Shown piece by piece: positions 19,588 to 28,144 of a stretch of 64,000 nucleotides of DNA. Position 1 is the stretch's first letter, and each line of letters starts with the position of its first letter. The stretch is taken from positions 1,003,340 through 1,067,339 of the forward strand of contig KE159598.1 of NCBI GenBank assembly GCA_000403275.2. The letters are read 5' to 3'. The position numbers and the translations under genes are program-made. Under the pieces are notes generated by a model that was given only the letters and a program-made list of their open reading frames with translations, was not told where the DNA came from and ran no database searches. Source of the stretch: Lachnospiraceae bacterium 28-4. GTDB lineage: Bacteria; Bacillota; Clostridia; Lachnospirales; Lachnospiraceae.

Positions 19588-19605
19588 GATTGAAAATTTT
19601 CAATC
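19588..19605 (+). promoter_or_regulatory. 18-bp perfect palindrome in the leader, possible operator
   Basis: GATTGAAAATTTTCAATC is its own reverse complement and lies about 37 nt after the -10 box and 19 nt before the next start codon. A related but interrupted version, ATTGAAA...TTTCAAT followed by TCCAAG, is found in the leuC-leuD spacer at 8721. Confidence 0.45.
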
Positions 19606-19623
19606 CCAAGCGGGGGGAGAAAG

Positions 19624-19935
19624 ATGAAATTTTATAAAAATCTTTATATAGGCGAGGGGATCAAACATCCGAATATAGTAAAATGGAAGCTGCGGCACAA
19701 TGCCGGGCAGTTTCAGGTTTATGTGATCGCGCTTGCTGCAGGAAGGGATCAGCTGGAGATTTATCACTGTGCTTTTCTCCAGCAGAAATATTATAAAAAA
19801 CATCCTCCGTATATTATAGGTGTTGCAAAAAAATATGAAGAGGCGCTGGATATCGTAGTGGAAATAACGAAGGCGGCATTGGAGAGAAACGGATATCCGG
19901 ACCTGAAAAAATATTTGTTTCCGGAAGGTGATTAA
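19624..19935 (+). CDS. Conserved hypothetical protein, 103 aa
   Basis: I do not recognise a named family. The protein is small, basic at the start and soluble, with no signal or membrane segment. It reads as a real gene: GGGGGGAG site, clean start, own promoter, and codon use like its neighbours. It sits 9 nt before a DUF2953 gene and so is probably co-transcribed with the ytfI/ytfJ-like sporulation pair. Confidence 0.75.
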   Translation: MKFYKNLYIGEGIKHPNIVKWKLRHNAGQFQVYVIALAAGRDQLEIYHCAFLQQKYYKKHPPYIIGVAKKYEEALDIVVEITKAALERNGYPDLKKYLFPEGD

Positions 19936-19944
19936 GAGGTAGAT

Positions 19945-20907
19945 ATGCTGCACATATTATTAATGATAGTATTATTAATACTGAAAATAATAGGAATAAT
20001 TTTGGCAGCCGCGATCGGAATCCTTTTGCTTGTCCTTATATGCGGGTTATTTGTCCCCATCAGATATTATGTGACGGCGGATGGGAAGCTTGGGGAAAAG
20101 CATCCGGTACGTGTGGAAATGAAGGCGACATGGCTGCTGCATATGGTGAATATCGTGTTTTCTTACGGGGAATCGGCCCGTTTGAAAATAAGGGTGCTTT
20201 GTTTTACCCTTCTGGACTCCGCCAGGGAGAGGAAAAAGAAAAAAGAGAAAAAAGAAAAGAAGAAAAGAGAACGGAATTCGGATATAAAAGAAAACGGAAA
20301 GGGAGAAAGGGAAGAAAGAGAAGAAATAGAAAATTTAAAAACGGAAAGCCGGGAAAAGAAGCCGGAAACAGAGGAAATAGAGGAAACGGAGACGGACAAA
20401 GCGGAGGTGGAAATACCGGCCCTGGAAAATGAGGAGAAAAGGAACAAAAGCGTTTTTGCTTTTTTCCATAAACTTTTGGAGGCCTTAAAAAATATAGAGT
20501 ACACAATACAGGGAATATGTGGTAAAATAAAAAATGTTATGGAAAATATACGGTATTATATCGATATATTGCAGGGAGAAGCTTTCCGGAGCGTATTTCG
20601 GAATGCAAAAAAACAGCTGATATGGATATGCAGGAAAGTAAAGCCGACGAAATGCCGCATCAATCTGCGGGCAGGTATGGAAGATCCGGCTACGACCGGG
20701 CAGATCGTGGCGGCCTATGGAATATTATATCCGCTGGTCGGGGGCAGCGTATTCCTGCAGCCGGAATTTGAAGAAAAGGTGATAGAAGGCGATGTATATA
20801 TAAAAGGAAAGATAACAGGAATTATCTTTTTGATTGCCGGCCTGAAGATAGCATTGGATAAGAATATATGGAGACTGATCAAACTGCTGAAAAAGGAGGG
20901 TGTATAA
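19945..20907 (+). CDS. DUF2953 membrane protein (YtfI-like)
   Basis: This 320-residue protein has an N-terminal hydrophobic region (about residues 2-36), then a beta-rich domain interrupted by a very acidic and basic low-complexity insert (about residues 92-170, rich in Lys and Glu). The C-terminal half has the DUF2953 TTGQIVAAYGILYPL region. It lies directly before gerW with no gap, the same order as ytfI-ytfJ in Bacillus, where the second gene is sporulation/germination linked. The insert is coded by a nearly pure purine stretch (about 20222-20440). Confidence 0.82.
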   Translation: MLHILLMIVLLILKIIGIILAAAIGILLLVLICGLFVPIRYYVTADGKLGEKHPVRVEMKATWLLHMVNIVFSYGESARLKIRVLCFTLLDSARERKKKKEKKEKKKRERNSDIKENGKGEREEREEIENLKTESREKKPETEEIEETETDKAEVEIPALENEEKRNKSVFAFFHKLLEALKNIEYTIQGICGKIKNVMENIRYYIDILQGEAFRSVFRNAKKQLIWICRKVKPTKCRINLRAGMEDPATTGQIVAAYGILYPLVGGSVFLQPEFEEKVIEGDVYIKGKITGIIFLIAGLKIALDKNIWRLIKLLKKEGV

Positions 20908-21300
20908 ATGGCAGAAAATAATTTTTCGGGTGTAATAGAAGCATTGATGAACGGTATGAACTGCGTGCTTTCAACAAAAACGGTGGTAGGAGAAGCGACC
21001 CAGGTAGGGGATACGATTATCCTGCCTCTTGTGGATGTAAGTTTCGGCGTAGGAGCAGGGGCGAATGCGGCGGATAAAAAAAGCGGCGGAGCAGGCGGTT
21101 TTTCCGGAAAGATGACCCCGAGCGCAGTACTTGTCATTAAAAATGGGACGACAAAACTCGTAAATGTAAAGAATCAGGATACTATGACAAAGATTCTGGA
21201 TATGATTCCGGATATCGTAGACAAATTTACAAAACCGGAAGACAAAGAAGAACTGCCGGATGATAAAACGGCGGTAGATATCGCTTTCCCGGAGGAATAG
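20908..21300 (+). CDS. GerW/YtfJ family sporulation protein
   Basis: This 130-residue protein shows the GerW/YtfJ signature: TVVGEATQVGDTIILPLVDVSFGVG, a Gly-rich stretch, then GGFSGKMTPSAVLVI. Family members are made in the forespore or mother cell and affect spore germination. AAGGAGGGTG lies just upstream, overlapping the end of the DUF2953 gene, so the two are coupled. Confidence 0.93.
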   Translation: MAENNFSGVIEALMNGMNCVLSTKTVVGEATQVGDTIILPLVDVSFGVGAGANAADKKSGGAGGFSGKMTPSAVLVIKNGTTKLVNVKNQDTMTKILDMIPDIVDKFTKPEDKEELPDDKTAVDIAFPEE

Positions 21301-21408
21301 GCCGGCGGCCAGGGCGAACACAAAGAGAAAATAAAAGTCATTAATGACAGGGAAGGTGCATAAGATAAAATAAGAGCATAAGCGGTTGAGGCGGCACGGA
21401 GGAACGGC

Positions 21409-21552
21409 ATGAAAAAATTGATTGGTTTTATCGCTTTTTGGATTGCGGTAGGAATGCTGCTTATGCTTCTTTTTTTTACCAGTAGATTTATAGGGTTAAT
21501 TATCTGTGCATTGCTGTTACTCATTGGGTATAATTTTTATTATTGCGATTGA
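21409..21552 (+). CDS. Small membrane protein, 47 aa
   Basis: A 47-codon reading frame with a clean CGGAGGAA site 6 nt before its ATG encodes a protein that is almost entirely hydrophobic, with two probable membrane helices separated by TSRFIG. It starts MKKLIGFIAFW and ends YNFYYCD. It lies between gerW and the J-domain gene. The family is not recognised; the ribosome site and composition are the reasons for calling it real. Confidence 0.65.
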   Translation: MKKLIGFIAFWIAVGMLLMLLFFTSRFIGLIICALLLLIGYNFYYCD

Positions 21553-21581
21553 TGCGTACAGGAATACGAAGGTGCTGGAAA

Positions 21582-22127
21582 ATGAGAAATGTGGATGAAA
21601 TATTAAAGGACGGGAATGAGAAAGAATTAAGGGAAATGAAAGCGTGGCTTTTCAGGGAAGAATTCCGTTTGTCGATGATCAGGGAAGAATTGGATGAACT
21701 TCGTAAGAAGCTGGAACATGAAAAGAAGTTCCATGAAACGGAAATGCGGAGCTTACAGCATAAGCTGAAAGTGGAAAAAGGGCGTATTGAGCAGGAAAAC
21801 CGGCTGTTGGACCAGAAGATGAGAATTCTCCAGAAGGGGTTTGAGGATCTGGATGAAGACAGACGCGTACTGCAAAGAGAGAAGGACAAGTTTAATTCCC
21901 AGAGGGGGTCTTATCATGAAAAACAGTCATTTTCCCATCATTCCGGAGTGGAAGAGATGTTGTTCAGCGGAGTAAACAGCTATTTGACGTTGAAAAAGAG
22001 ATATAAAGATCTGATGAAAATGTTTCATCCCGATAATGTGACAGGGGATCATGAAATGGTGCAGATCATTACGAGAGAATATGAAGAATTGAAAAAAGCT
22101 TATGAAATGGGAAGCAGGGCCAGATAG
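21582..22127 (+). CDS. Coiled-coil protein with C-terminal J domain
   Basis: This 181-residue protein is mostly charged coiled coil (residues about 5-120) and ends in a short J-like domain with the HPD triad in LMKMFHPDNVTG, which in DnaJ proteins stimulates DnaK. No Gly/Phe region, zinc finger or substrate domain of a true DnaJ is present, so it is a J-domain adaptor rather than DnaJ. ATG 21582, with AAGGTG 7 nt upstream, is chosen over an upstream TTG. It ends 23 nt before a bidirectional terminator. Confidence 0.78.
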   Translation: MRNVDEILKDGNEKELREMKAWLFREEFRLSMIREELDELRKKLEHEKKFHETEMRSLQHKLKVEKGRIEQENRLLDQKMRILQKGFEDLDEDRRVLQREKDKFNSQRGSYHEKQSFSHHSGVEEMLFSGVNSYLTLKKRYKDLMKMFHPDNVTGDHEMVQIITREYEELKKAYEMGSRAR

Positions 22128-22150
22128 AATAACGTCCGTTAAAAATAATA

Positions 22151-22180
22151 AAAAACAGCTGAACAGCTGTTTTTTATTAT
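22151..22180. terminator. Bidirectional terminator between the J-domain gene and rpmB
   Basis: A 10-bp perfect stem (22151-22160 with 22165-22174, loop GAAC) has A runs on one side and T runs on the other, serving both converging genes. Confidence 0.9.
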
Positions 22181-22200
22181 TCAAGGTTGCTTTTATGAAA

Positions 22201-22386
22201 TTAAGCTCTTTCTACTAATCCGGATCTTAAGCAACGTGTGCAGACATGCATCTTCTTATTGCCGCCATTCAATTTGCATTTTACACGTTTTACATTTGCG
22301 TGCCAGATTCTGTTTGTTTTTCTATGAGAATGGCTTACGTTATTACCGAACTGAGCGCCCTTGCCACAAATATCACATTTAGCCAT
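22201..22386 (-). CDS. rpmB: Ribosomal protein L28
   Basis: This 61-residue protein is bacterial L28 of the large ribosomal subunit. It starts MAKCDICGKG and keeps the zinc-type cysteines CDIC and CTRC, followed by GLVERA. The start at 22386 has AGGAGGTG 7 nt upstream; a longer frame reaching further upstream is not conserved L28. It is transcribed against its neighbours from its own promoter. Confidence 0.97.
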   Translation of the reverse strand: MAKCDICGKGAQFGNNVSHSHRKTNRIWHANVKRVKCKLNGGNKKMHVCTRCLRSGLVERA

Positions 22387-22423
22387 TTTTGCACCTCCTC
22401 GAAATTGTACTCGCAACATTAGT

Positions 22424-22452
22424 ATAATAGCAGATAAAAACCTAGAATGCAA
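22424..22452 (-). promoter_or_regulatory. Probable rpmB promoter
   Basis: On the minus strand TTGCAT (22452-22447) and TATTAT (22429-22424) are 17 nt apart, about 38 nt before the rpmB start. Confidence 0.6.
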
Positions 22453-22503
22453 GTAAAAATTTCATGGATTGGAAAATTATTTTATTTCAAATTCAATATT
22501 TTC

Positions 22504-22532
22504 TTGTTTCTTTACCAAATTACGGTTATAAT
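22504..22532 (+). promoter_or_regulatory. Probable promoter for the asp23-fakA unit
   Basis: TTGTTT (22504-22509), a 17-nt spacer and a perfect TATAAT (22527-22532) precede the AAGGAGG site of the Asp23-family gene. It is divergent from the rpmB promoter. Confidence 0.65.
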
Positions 22533-22576
22533 ACATCATATATTGATTTCAAGAAGGAAAATTAAGGAGGTATAGT

Positions 22577-22936
22577 ATGAAAGCTTCTTCTCTGGATACC
22601 CATATGGGAAATATAGCAATCGACAGCGAAGTGATCGCGCAGTACGCCGGTTCGGTCGCAATGGAATGCTTTGGCATTGTCGGCATGGCCGGTGTAAATG
22701 TAAAGGACGGACTGGTGAAACTTTTAAAGATGGACAGCATGACAAGAGGGATCAAGGTTTCGCTTCATAACCATAAACTGGTTCTTAATTTTCATGTGAT
22801 CGTTTCCTATGGGGTCAGCATACTGGCCGTATCCGATAATCTGATCAGCAACGTGAAATATAAGGTGGAAGAGTTTACCGGTATTGGAATTGAGAAAATC
22901 AACATCTTTGTAGAAGGTGTAAGAGTGATTGATTAA
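22577..22936 (+). CDS. Asp23/Gls24 family protein (YloU-like)
   Basis: This 119-residue protein shows the Asp23/DUF322 pattern (IAIDSEVIAQYAGSVAMECFGIVGMAG, then FHVIVSYGVSI). The family is linked to envelope stress and often sits before the fatty-acid kinase gene, as here. It has no membrane segment. Strong AAGGAGG site. Confidence 0.92.
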   Translation: MKASSLDTHMGNIAIDSEVIAQYAGSVAMECFGIVGMAGVNVKDGLVKLLKMDSMTRGIKVSLHNHKLVLNFHVIVSYGVSILAVSDNLISNVKYKVEEFTGIGIEKINIFVEGVRVID

Positions 22937-22950
22937 GGAGGAAATTTGTT

Positions 22951-24615
22951 GTGGTTAAGACAATCGATGCGAAGATGCTTTCTAAGATGTTTTTAGCTGG
23001 CGCAAAAAATTTGGAAGAGAAAAAAGAGTGGATCAACGAACTGAACGTATTTCCCGTTCCTGACGGCGATACCGGAACCAATATGACCTTAACCATTATG
23101 GCTGCCGCGAAGGAAGTGTCGGCTATGGAAAAACCGGATATGACCGTATTATGTAAGGCGATATCTTCCGGTTCCCTCCGGGGGGCAAGGGGAAATTCAG
23201 GGGTTATTTTATCCCAGCTCTTTAGGGGCTTTACCAAAGGGGTAAGGGACTATGAGGAATTGAATGCAAAGATTCTGGCCGATGCTTTTGATAAAGCGGT
23301 GGAAACTGCTTATAAGGCGGTTATGAAGCCAAAGGAGGGCACGATTCTGACGGTTGCCAAAGGCGGAGCCAGGAAGGCCAGGGAATTAGCAGACCGCGGC
23401 GAGGAAGACCTGACGGTATTTTTTGAAGAGGTCATAAAGTATGCGGACGAAGTGCTGGAGAAAACTCCGGATCTTCTTCCTGTACTGAAACAGGCGGGAG
23501 TGGTGGATTCCGGCGGACAAGGCTTGATGCAGGTGCTGAAAGGCGCTTATGAAGCTTTCCTTGGAAAAGAAATCGATTTTAAGCTTTCCGACGTGAAGGC
23601 GTCCGCATCCGCGACATCGGTTAATATGGATGCACAGGCGCAGGCTGATATCAAATTCGGTTACTGCACGGAATTTATCATTATGTTGAGCAGGAATTTC
23701 AACATCAAGCAGGAGATGGATTTTAAGGCATATCTGGAATCGATCGGTGATTCGATTGTGGTAGTTGCGGATGAGGATGTAGTAAAAGTGCATGTACATA
23801 CCAACGACCCTGGTATGGCAATTCAAAAGGCATTAAAGTACGGCGCTCTTTCGAATATGAAGATTGACAACATGAGGCTGGAACATCAGGAAAAACTGTT
23901 TCAAATGGCAGAAAAGCAAAGAAAAGAAGCTGCGGAGCCGGAAGAGATGCCGAAGAAAGAGGTAGGCTTTATTGCCGTTTCCGCAGGAGACGGAATTCAG
24001 GAGATTTTCAAAGGCCTTGGCGTGGACTACGTTATTGAAGGGGGCCAGACGATGAATCCCAGCACGGCGGATATGCTGGATGCCGTGGAAAAAGTCAATG
24101 CGGACACCGTTTTTATTCTTCCGAATAATAAGAATATTATTCTGGCGGCAGATCAGGCATCGCATATGGTAGAAGATAAAAAAATCATCGTAATACCGAC
24201 TAAAACAGTGCCTCAGGGAATTACGGCAGTCATTAATTATGTACCCGAATTGTCCGTGGAGGAAAATACGGATACGATGTCGGAAGAGATCAAGTCGGTT
24301 CGTACCGGACAGGTGACTTATGCGGTAAGGGATACTATGATCGACGATAAGGAGATCAAACAGGGTGATTATATGGGGATCGGTGACAGCGGTATTTTAT
24401 CCAATGGTACGGATATGATGGAAGTGACTTTCCGTATGATAGAGGATATGATGGAAGACGATAAAGAACTGATCAGTATCTATTATGGTTCCGAGGTTTC
24501 GGAGGAAACGGCAGGAGAGCTGAAAGACAGAGTCGAGGAACGGTATCCGAGATGCGATGTGGAACTGCAATATGGCGGACAGCCGATTTACTATTATATA
24601 GTTTCAGCAGAGTAA
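22951..24615 (+). CDS. fakA: DhaL/DegV-type fatty acid kinase catalytic protein (YloV/FakA-like)
   Basis: This 554-residue protein has an N-terminal DhaL-type ATP-binding domain with the Mg-binding Asp cluster PVPDGDTGTNM and the SSGSLRGARGNSGVILSQ loop, a central domain, and a C-terminal DegV-like region (about 340-554). FakA phosphorylates fatty acids bound by a FakB (DegV) protein; a degV gene lies three genes on. It starts with GTG 9 nt after AAGGAGG and is followed by a terminator. The symbol rests on family similarity. Confidence 0.88.
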   Translation: MVKTIDAKMLSKMFLAGAKNLEEKKEWINELNVFPVPDGDTGTNMTLTIMAAAKEVSAMEKPDMTVLCKAISSGSLRGARGNSGVILSQLFRGFTKGVRDYEELNAKILADAFDKAVETAYKAVMKPKEGTILTVAKGGARKARELADRGEEDLTVFFEEVIKYADEVLEKTPDLLPVLKQAGVVDSGGQGLMQVLKGAYEAFLGKEIDFKLSDVKASASATSVNMDAQAQADIKFGYCTEFIIMLSRNFNIKQEMDFKAYLESIGDSIVVVADEDVVKVHVHTNDPGMAIQKALKYGALSNMKIDNMRLEHQEKLFQMAEKQRKEAAEPEEMPKKEVGFIAVSAGDGIQEIFKGLGVDYVIEGGQTMNPSTADMLDAVEKVNADTVFILPNNKNIILAADQASHMVEDKKIIVIPTKTVPQGITAVINYVPELSVEENTDTMSEEIKSVRTGQVTYAVRDTMIDDKEIKQGDYMGIGDSGILSNGTDMMEVTFRMIEDMMEDDKELISIYYGSEVSEETAGELKDRVEERYPRCDVELQYGGQPIYYYIVSAE

Positions 24616-24636
24616 ATGATGATATATCAAAAGGAG

Positions 24637-24660
24637 AAGGACGGGGAGCCGTCCTTTTTT
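24637..24660 (+). terminator. Terminator after fakA
   Basis: AAGGACGG (24637-24644) pairs with CCGTCCTT (24649-24656), loop GGAG, followed by a T run. Confidence 0.88.
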
Positions 24661-24695
24661 CCTATTACAATATCATCATTTTGGAGAGAAAGAAA

Positions 24696-26765
24696 GTGGA
24701 TGTGAAAGTTATGGACGAGCGTACGGATATTATTCAGATCAAAGGGGTCGGGGAGAAGACCGCCCGGTTATTTTATAAGCTGGATGTCAAAAATGTAGGG
24801 GAGCTGCTTCGGAATTATCCAAGAGACTATGAGATGTTTTCCGCCCCGCTTTCCATCGGCGATGCTGTTCCAGGGGAGCTTTGTGCGGTGAGGGCTTGCC
24901 TGGTGGGGAATATGGCATCAAAAAAGGTGCGGAATCTGACCGTTATGAACTTTGTCATCAAAGACGGAACGGGACAGGTCTTTATGACTTATTTTAATAT
25001 GCCTTATGTAAAAAATATATTGAAAAAGGGAAGTTTTTATATATTCCGCGGGATTTTACAGGAAAAAAACGGGAAGCTGGTAATGGAACAGGCGAAGATT
25101 TACAAGCCGGAGGAGTATGCTGGCCTGACCGGCGTATTACAGCCGAAATATCCGCTTACGGCCGGCTTGACGAACCACATGGTGACAAAGGCAGTCAGAC
25201 AGGCATTGGCTCTTTTGGATTGGAAAGAGGATCCTTTGCCGGCATGGATCAGGGAAGAACAGCGTCTTATGCCATACCGCCAGGCGGTGGAAACGGTTCA
25301 TTTCCCTTCGGATTATAAAGGCATGCTGGAGGCGAGGCGGAGGCTGGTTTTTGATGAATTCTTTTTCTTTCTCATGGCGCTGCGAAGGTGCAAGGATCAT
25401 AACAAGGAGTTGAAAAGCGGTTATCCTATGATGGAGACGGCCCAGGCCGAAAGACTGACAGAAGCCCTGCCTTATTCTTTGACGGCAGCACAGCTTAAAG
25501 TGTGGGAGGAAATAAAAAAGGATCTTTCGGGCGATAAGGTGATGAACCGGCTGATCCAGGGCGATGTGGGATCGGGAAAGACCATACTTGCGTTTCTTGC
25601 GCTGCTGATGTGCGTATCCAACGGTTATCAGGGGGCTATGATGGCACCGACGGAAGTATTGGCGTTGCAGCACTATGAGGCAATGAAGGAACTGACGGAA
25701 AAATACAGGCTTCCGTTTTGCCCGATGCTTTTGACAGGTTCCATGACGGTGAAGGAAAAGAGGGAAGCTTATGAGGCAATAAGGAACGGAAGGGCGAACG
25801 TGGTGATCGGCACCCATGCTTTGATACAGGAAAAGGCGGAGTATAAAAATCTGGCGCTGGTGGTGACGGATGAACAGCACCGGTTCGGCGTGAGGCAAAG
25901 GGAGAGGCTGGCAGGAAAAGGCGAGGGTGTGCATGTGATGGTAATGAGCGCGACGCCGATACCGAGGACGCTGGCGCTCATTCTCTATGGGGATCTGGAC
26001 ATTTCCATTGTAGATGAACTGCCCGCAAACAGACTGCCTATTAAGAATTGTGTTGTGGGGACGGAATACAGGGACAAGGCATATCGTTTTATAGAAAAGG
26101 AAGTGCGGATGGGGCATCAGATCTATGTCATATGCCCGATGGTGGAAGAAGGGGAGATGGAAGGGGTGGAAAATGCGGTCTCCTATACGGAAAAGCTGAA
26201 AAGCATATTGCCAGCGGAGATACAAGTGGCCTGTCTGCACGGAAAGATGCGCCCGGCGGATAAAAATAAAATTATGGAAGAATACGGGGCTCATAATATC
26301 GACGTGCTGGTTTCTACCACGGTGATCGAAGTGGGGATCAACGTTCCCAATGCTACGGTGATGATGGTGGAAAATGCGGAACGGTTCGGCCTGGCGCAGC
26401 TCCACCAGCTCAGGGGCCGTGTCGGCAGGGGGGAGAGCCAGTCATATTGTATTTTTATTAATGGATCGGGCAAAAAAGAATGCTTTGACAGGCTGGAAAT
26501 TCTAAATCATTCCAACGACGGCTTTTATATTGCGGGGGAAGATTTGAAAATGCGCGGCCCGGGTGATCTGTTCGGGATACGCCAAAGCGGATTGATGGAT
26601 TTTAAAATCGGAGATATTTACCAGGATGCGGATCTTCTGAAAGCGGCGGGGGAGTATGCGGACAGAGTGCTGGAAGAAGATGAAGGGCTGGAAAAACCGG
26701 AACATGCAATGCTTGGAAAGTATATGGAAAATCTATGGAATGCGGTTGACTTTCGGACAATCTGA
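24696..26765 (+). CDS. recG: ATP-dependent DNA helicase RecG
   Basis: This 689-residue protein rescues stalled forks by regressing them. An N-terminal wedge/OB domain is followed by helicase motifs: Walker A GDVGSGKT, motif II as DEQH, SATPIPRTL (motif III), and VIEVGINVPNA and HQLRGRVGRG (motifs V/VI). I chose GTG 24696 because GGAGAG at 24683-24688 precedes it and the length then matches RecG; a longer frame would overlap fakA and the terminator. ATG 24711 is an alternative. Confidence 0.96.
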   Translation: MDVKVMDERTDIIQIKGVGEKTARLFYKLDVKNVGELLRNYPRDYEMFSAPLSIGDAVPGELCAVRACLVGNMASKKVRNLTVMNFVIKDGTGQVFMTYFNMPYVKNILKKGSFYIFRGILQEKNGKLVMEQAKIYKPEEYAGLTGVLQPKYPLTAGLTNHMVTKAVRQALALLDWKEDPLPAWIREEQRLMPYRQAVETVHFPSDYKGMLEARRRLVFDEFFFFLMALRRCKDHNKELKSGYPMMETAQAERLTEALPYSLTAAQLKVWEEIKKDLSGDKVMNRLIQGDVGSGKTILAFLALLMCVSNGYQGAMMAPTEVLALQHYEAMKELTEKYRLPFCPMLLTGSMTVKEKREAYEAIRNGRANVVIGTHALIQEKAEYKNLALVVTDEQHRFGVRQRERLAGKGEGVHVMVMSATPIPRTLALILYGDLDISIVDELPANRLPIKNCVVGTEYRDKAYRFIEKEVRMGHQIYVICPMVEEGEMEGVENAVSYTEKLKSILPAEIQVACLHGKMRPADKNKIMEEYGAHNIDVLVSTTVIEVGINVPNATVMMVENAERFGLAQLHQLRGRVGRGESQSYCIFINGSGKKECFDRLEILNHSNDGFYIAGEDLKMRGPGDLFGIRQSGLMDFKIGDIYQDADLLKAAGEYADRVLEEDEGLEKPEHAMLGKYMENLWNAVDFRTI

Positions 26766-26862
26766 CGGTAAGATATTGTGTAGCGTCGGCATTTTACCGG
26801 GCAAAACAGGATAAAAGCGGGTGGAAAGGAGAAGTGCTGCGGATGCAGTACGGTACAGAATA

Positions 26863-27723
26863 ATGGCAAAGATTGCGATTGTAACGGACAGTAACAGCGG
26901 AATTACGCAGAATCAGGCAAAGGAACTTGGCATTCATGTGCTGCCTATGCCTTTTATGGTGAATGAAGAAACTTATTTTGAAGATATTAACCTGACACAA
27001 GATGAATTTTACCGGATGCTGGAAAACGGAGACCATGTGGTGACGAGCCAGCCCTCCCCGGAATCGGTCATGAACTTATGGGACGGACTGCTCAAAGAAT
27101 ACGATGAAATCGTGCATATCCCGATGAGCAGCGGATTATCGGGTTCCTGCCAGAGCGCGATTATGCTCTCACAGGATTATGAAGGAAAGGTACAGGTGGT
27201 TAATAACCAAAGGATATCCGTGACCCAGAGACAGTCGGCGCTGGACGCGCTCAAACTGGCGGAAGACGGAAAAAACGCGGAAGAGATCAAAGACTTTTTA
27301 GAGGCAGATAAATTCAACTCCAGTATTTATATTATGCTGGATACACTTTACTACCTGAAAAAGGGCGGAAGGATCACGCCGGCAGCAGCAGCGCTTGGAA
27401 CGCTGCTAAGACTGAAGCCGGTATTGCAGATACAAGGTGATAAGCTGGATGCTTTCGCAAAAGCGAGGACTACCAGCCAGGGAAAGGCGATTATGATAAA
27501 TGCCATTAAAAACGATATGATCAATCGTTTTGGAGGAGCGGATAAGGACAACATGTGGTTACAGATCGCCCACAGCCATAATGCGGAGGCGGCAGGGATA
27601 TTAAAAGAAGAACTGCTGGAAGTCTTCCCGGGCTTTGATATTCGCATCGATCCCCTTTCTTTGAGCGTTGCCTGCCATATTGGCCCCGGAGCTCTGGCGA
27701 TCGCCTGCTGCAAGAAAATATAG
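26863..27723 (+). CDS. DegV family fatty-acid-binding protein (FakB-like)
   Basis: This 286-residue protein starts MAKIAIVTDSNSGIT, the DegV signature, followed by TSQPSPESV and IPMSSGLSGSCQSA, the residues lining the fatty-acid pocket. DegV/FakB proteins hold a fatty acid for phosphorylation by FakA, and a FakA-like gene lies upstream. The ATG at 26863 has a poor ribosome site; an in-frame GTG at 26821 would add 14 non-conserved residues, so the start is only moderately certain. Confidence 0.92.
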   Translation: MAKIAIVTDSNSGITQNQAKELGIHVLPMPFMVNEETYFEDINLTQDEFYRMLENGDHVVTSQPSPESVMNLWDGLLKEYDEIVHIPMSSGLSGSCQSAIMLSQDYEGKVQVVNNQRISVTQRQSALDALKLAEDGKNAEEIKDFLEADKFNSSIYIMLDTLYYLKKGGRITPAAAALGTLLRLKPVLQIQGDKLDAFAKARTTSQGKAIMINAIKNDMINRFGGADKDNMWLQIAHSHNAEAAGILKEELLEVFPGFDIRIDPLSLSVACHIGPGALAIACCKKI

Positions 27724-27751
27724 GAATGGATCTGGGTGCCGGCTGCCGGCC

Positions 27752-28114
27752 GGCTCCGCGGGAATTCATTTCCACAGGCAGTCCAGGGGCTAAATGCGGG
27801 GCGGGAAAAGCGGGCAAGGAATAACGGATAGGGGGCGGGCGTTTTTTGCTGGAGCTTCCAATCAGATTTCACTAATGAAATGGGCAGATCTTATCAAACC
27901 GATCGGGTCGGAAACAACGGACATCCTGTCCTTTGTTTCCTAAAATTGCCATCCATGGCAATTTTCCCCTGGGATTTCGACCATTTCATAAGTGAAATTA
28001 CTGATTGTACGCAACAGCAAAAAACGCCCGCCCCCTATCCGTTATTCCTTGCCCGCTTTTCCTGCCCCGCATTTAGCCCCTGGACTGCCTGTGAAAATAA
28101 ATTCCCACGGAGCC
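27752..28114. repeat. Hairpin element A: 100-bp inverted arms around a 163-bp core
   Basis: The arm at 27752-27851 is the reverse complement of 28015-28114 at 96 of 100 positions; all four differences are transitions. The core (27852-28014) has its own imperfect terminal inverted repeat (27860-27883 against 27981-28006) and small internal hairpins, including AAAATTGCCA/TGGCAATTTT at 27942-27965. No convincing gene lies inside; open frames on both strands are translations of the repeated core. Together with element B it fills most of the 835-nt space between degV and the topoisomerase genes. Confidence 0.95.
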
Positions 28115-28144
28115 TCAGGGCAATCAACTTTTATAAGTGTTATA

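Noticed and set aside
25137..26405. 422-codon open frame opposite recG
   Set aside because: RecG on the plus strand has all helicase motifs; the antisense frame is His/Arg/Phe rich, typical of a shadow frame.
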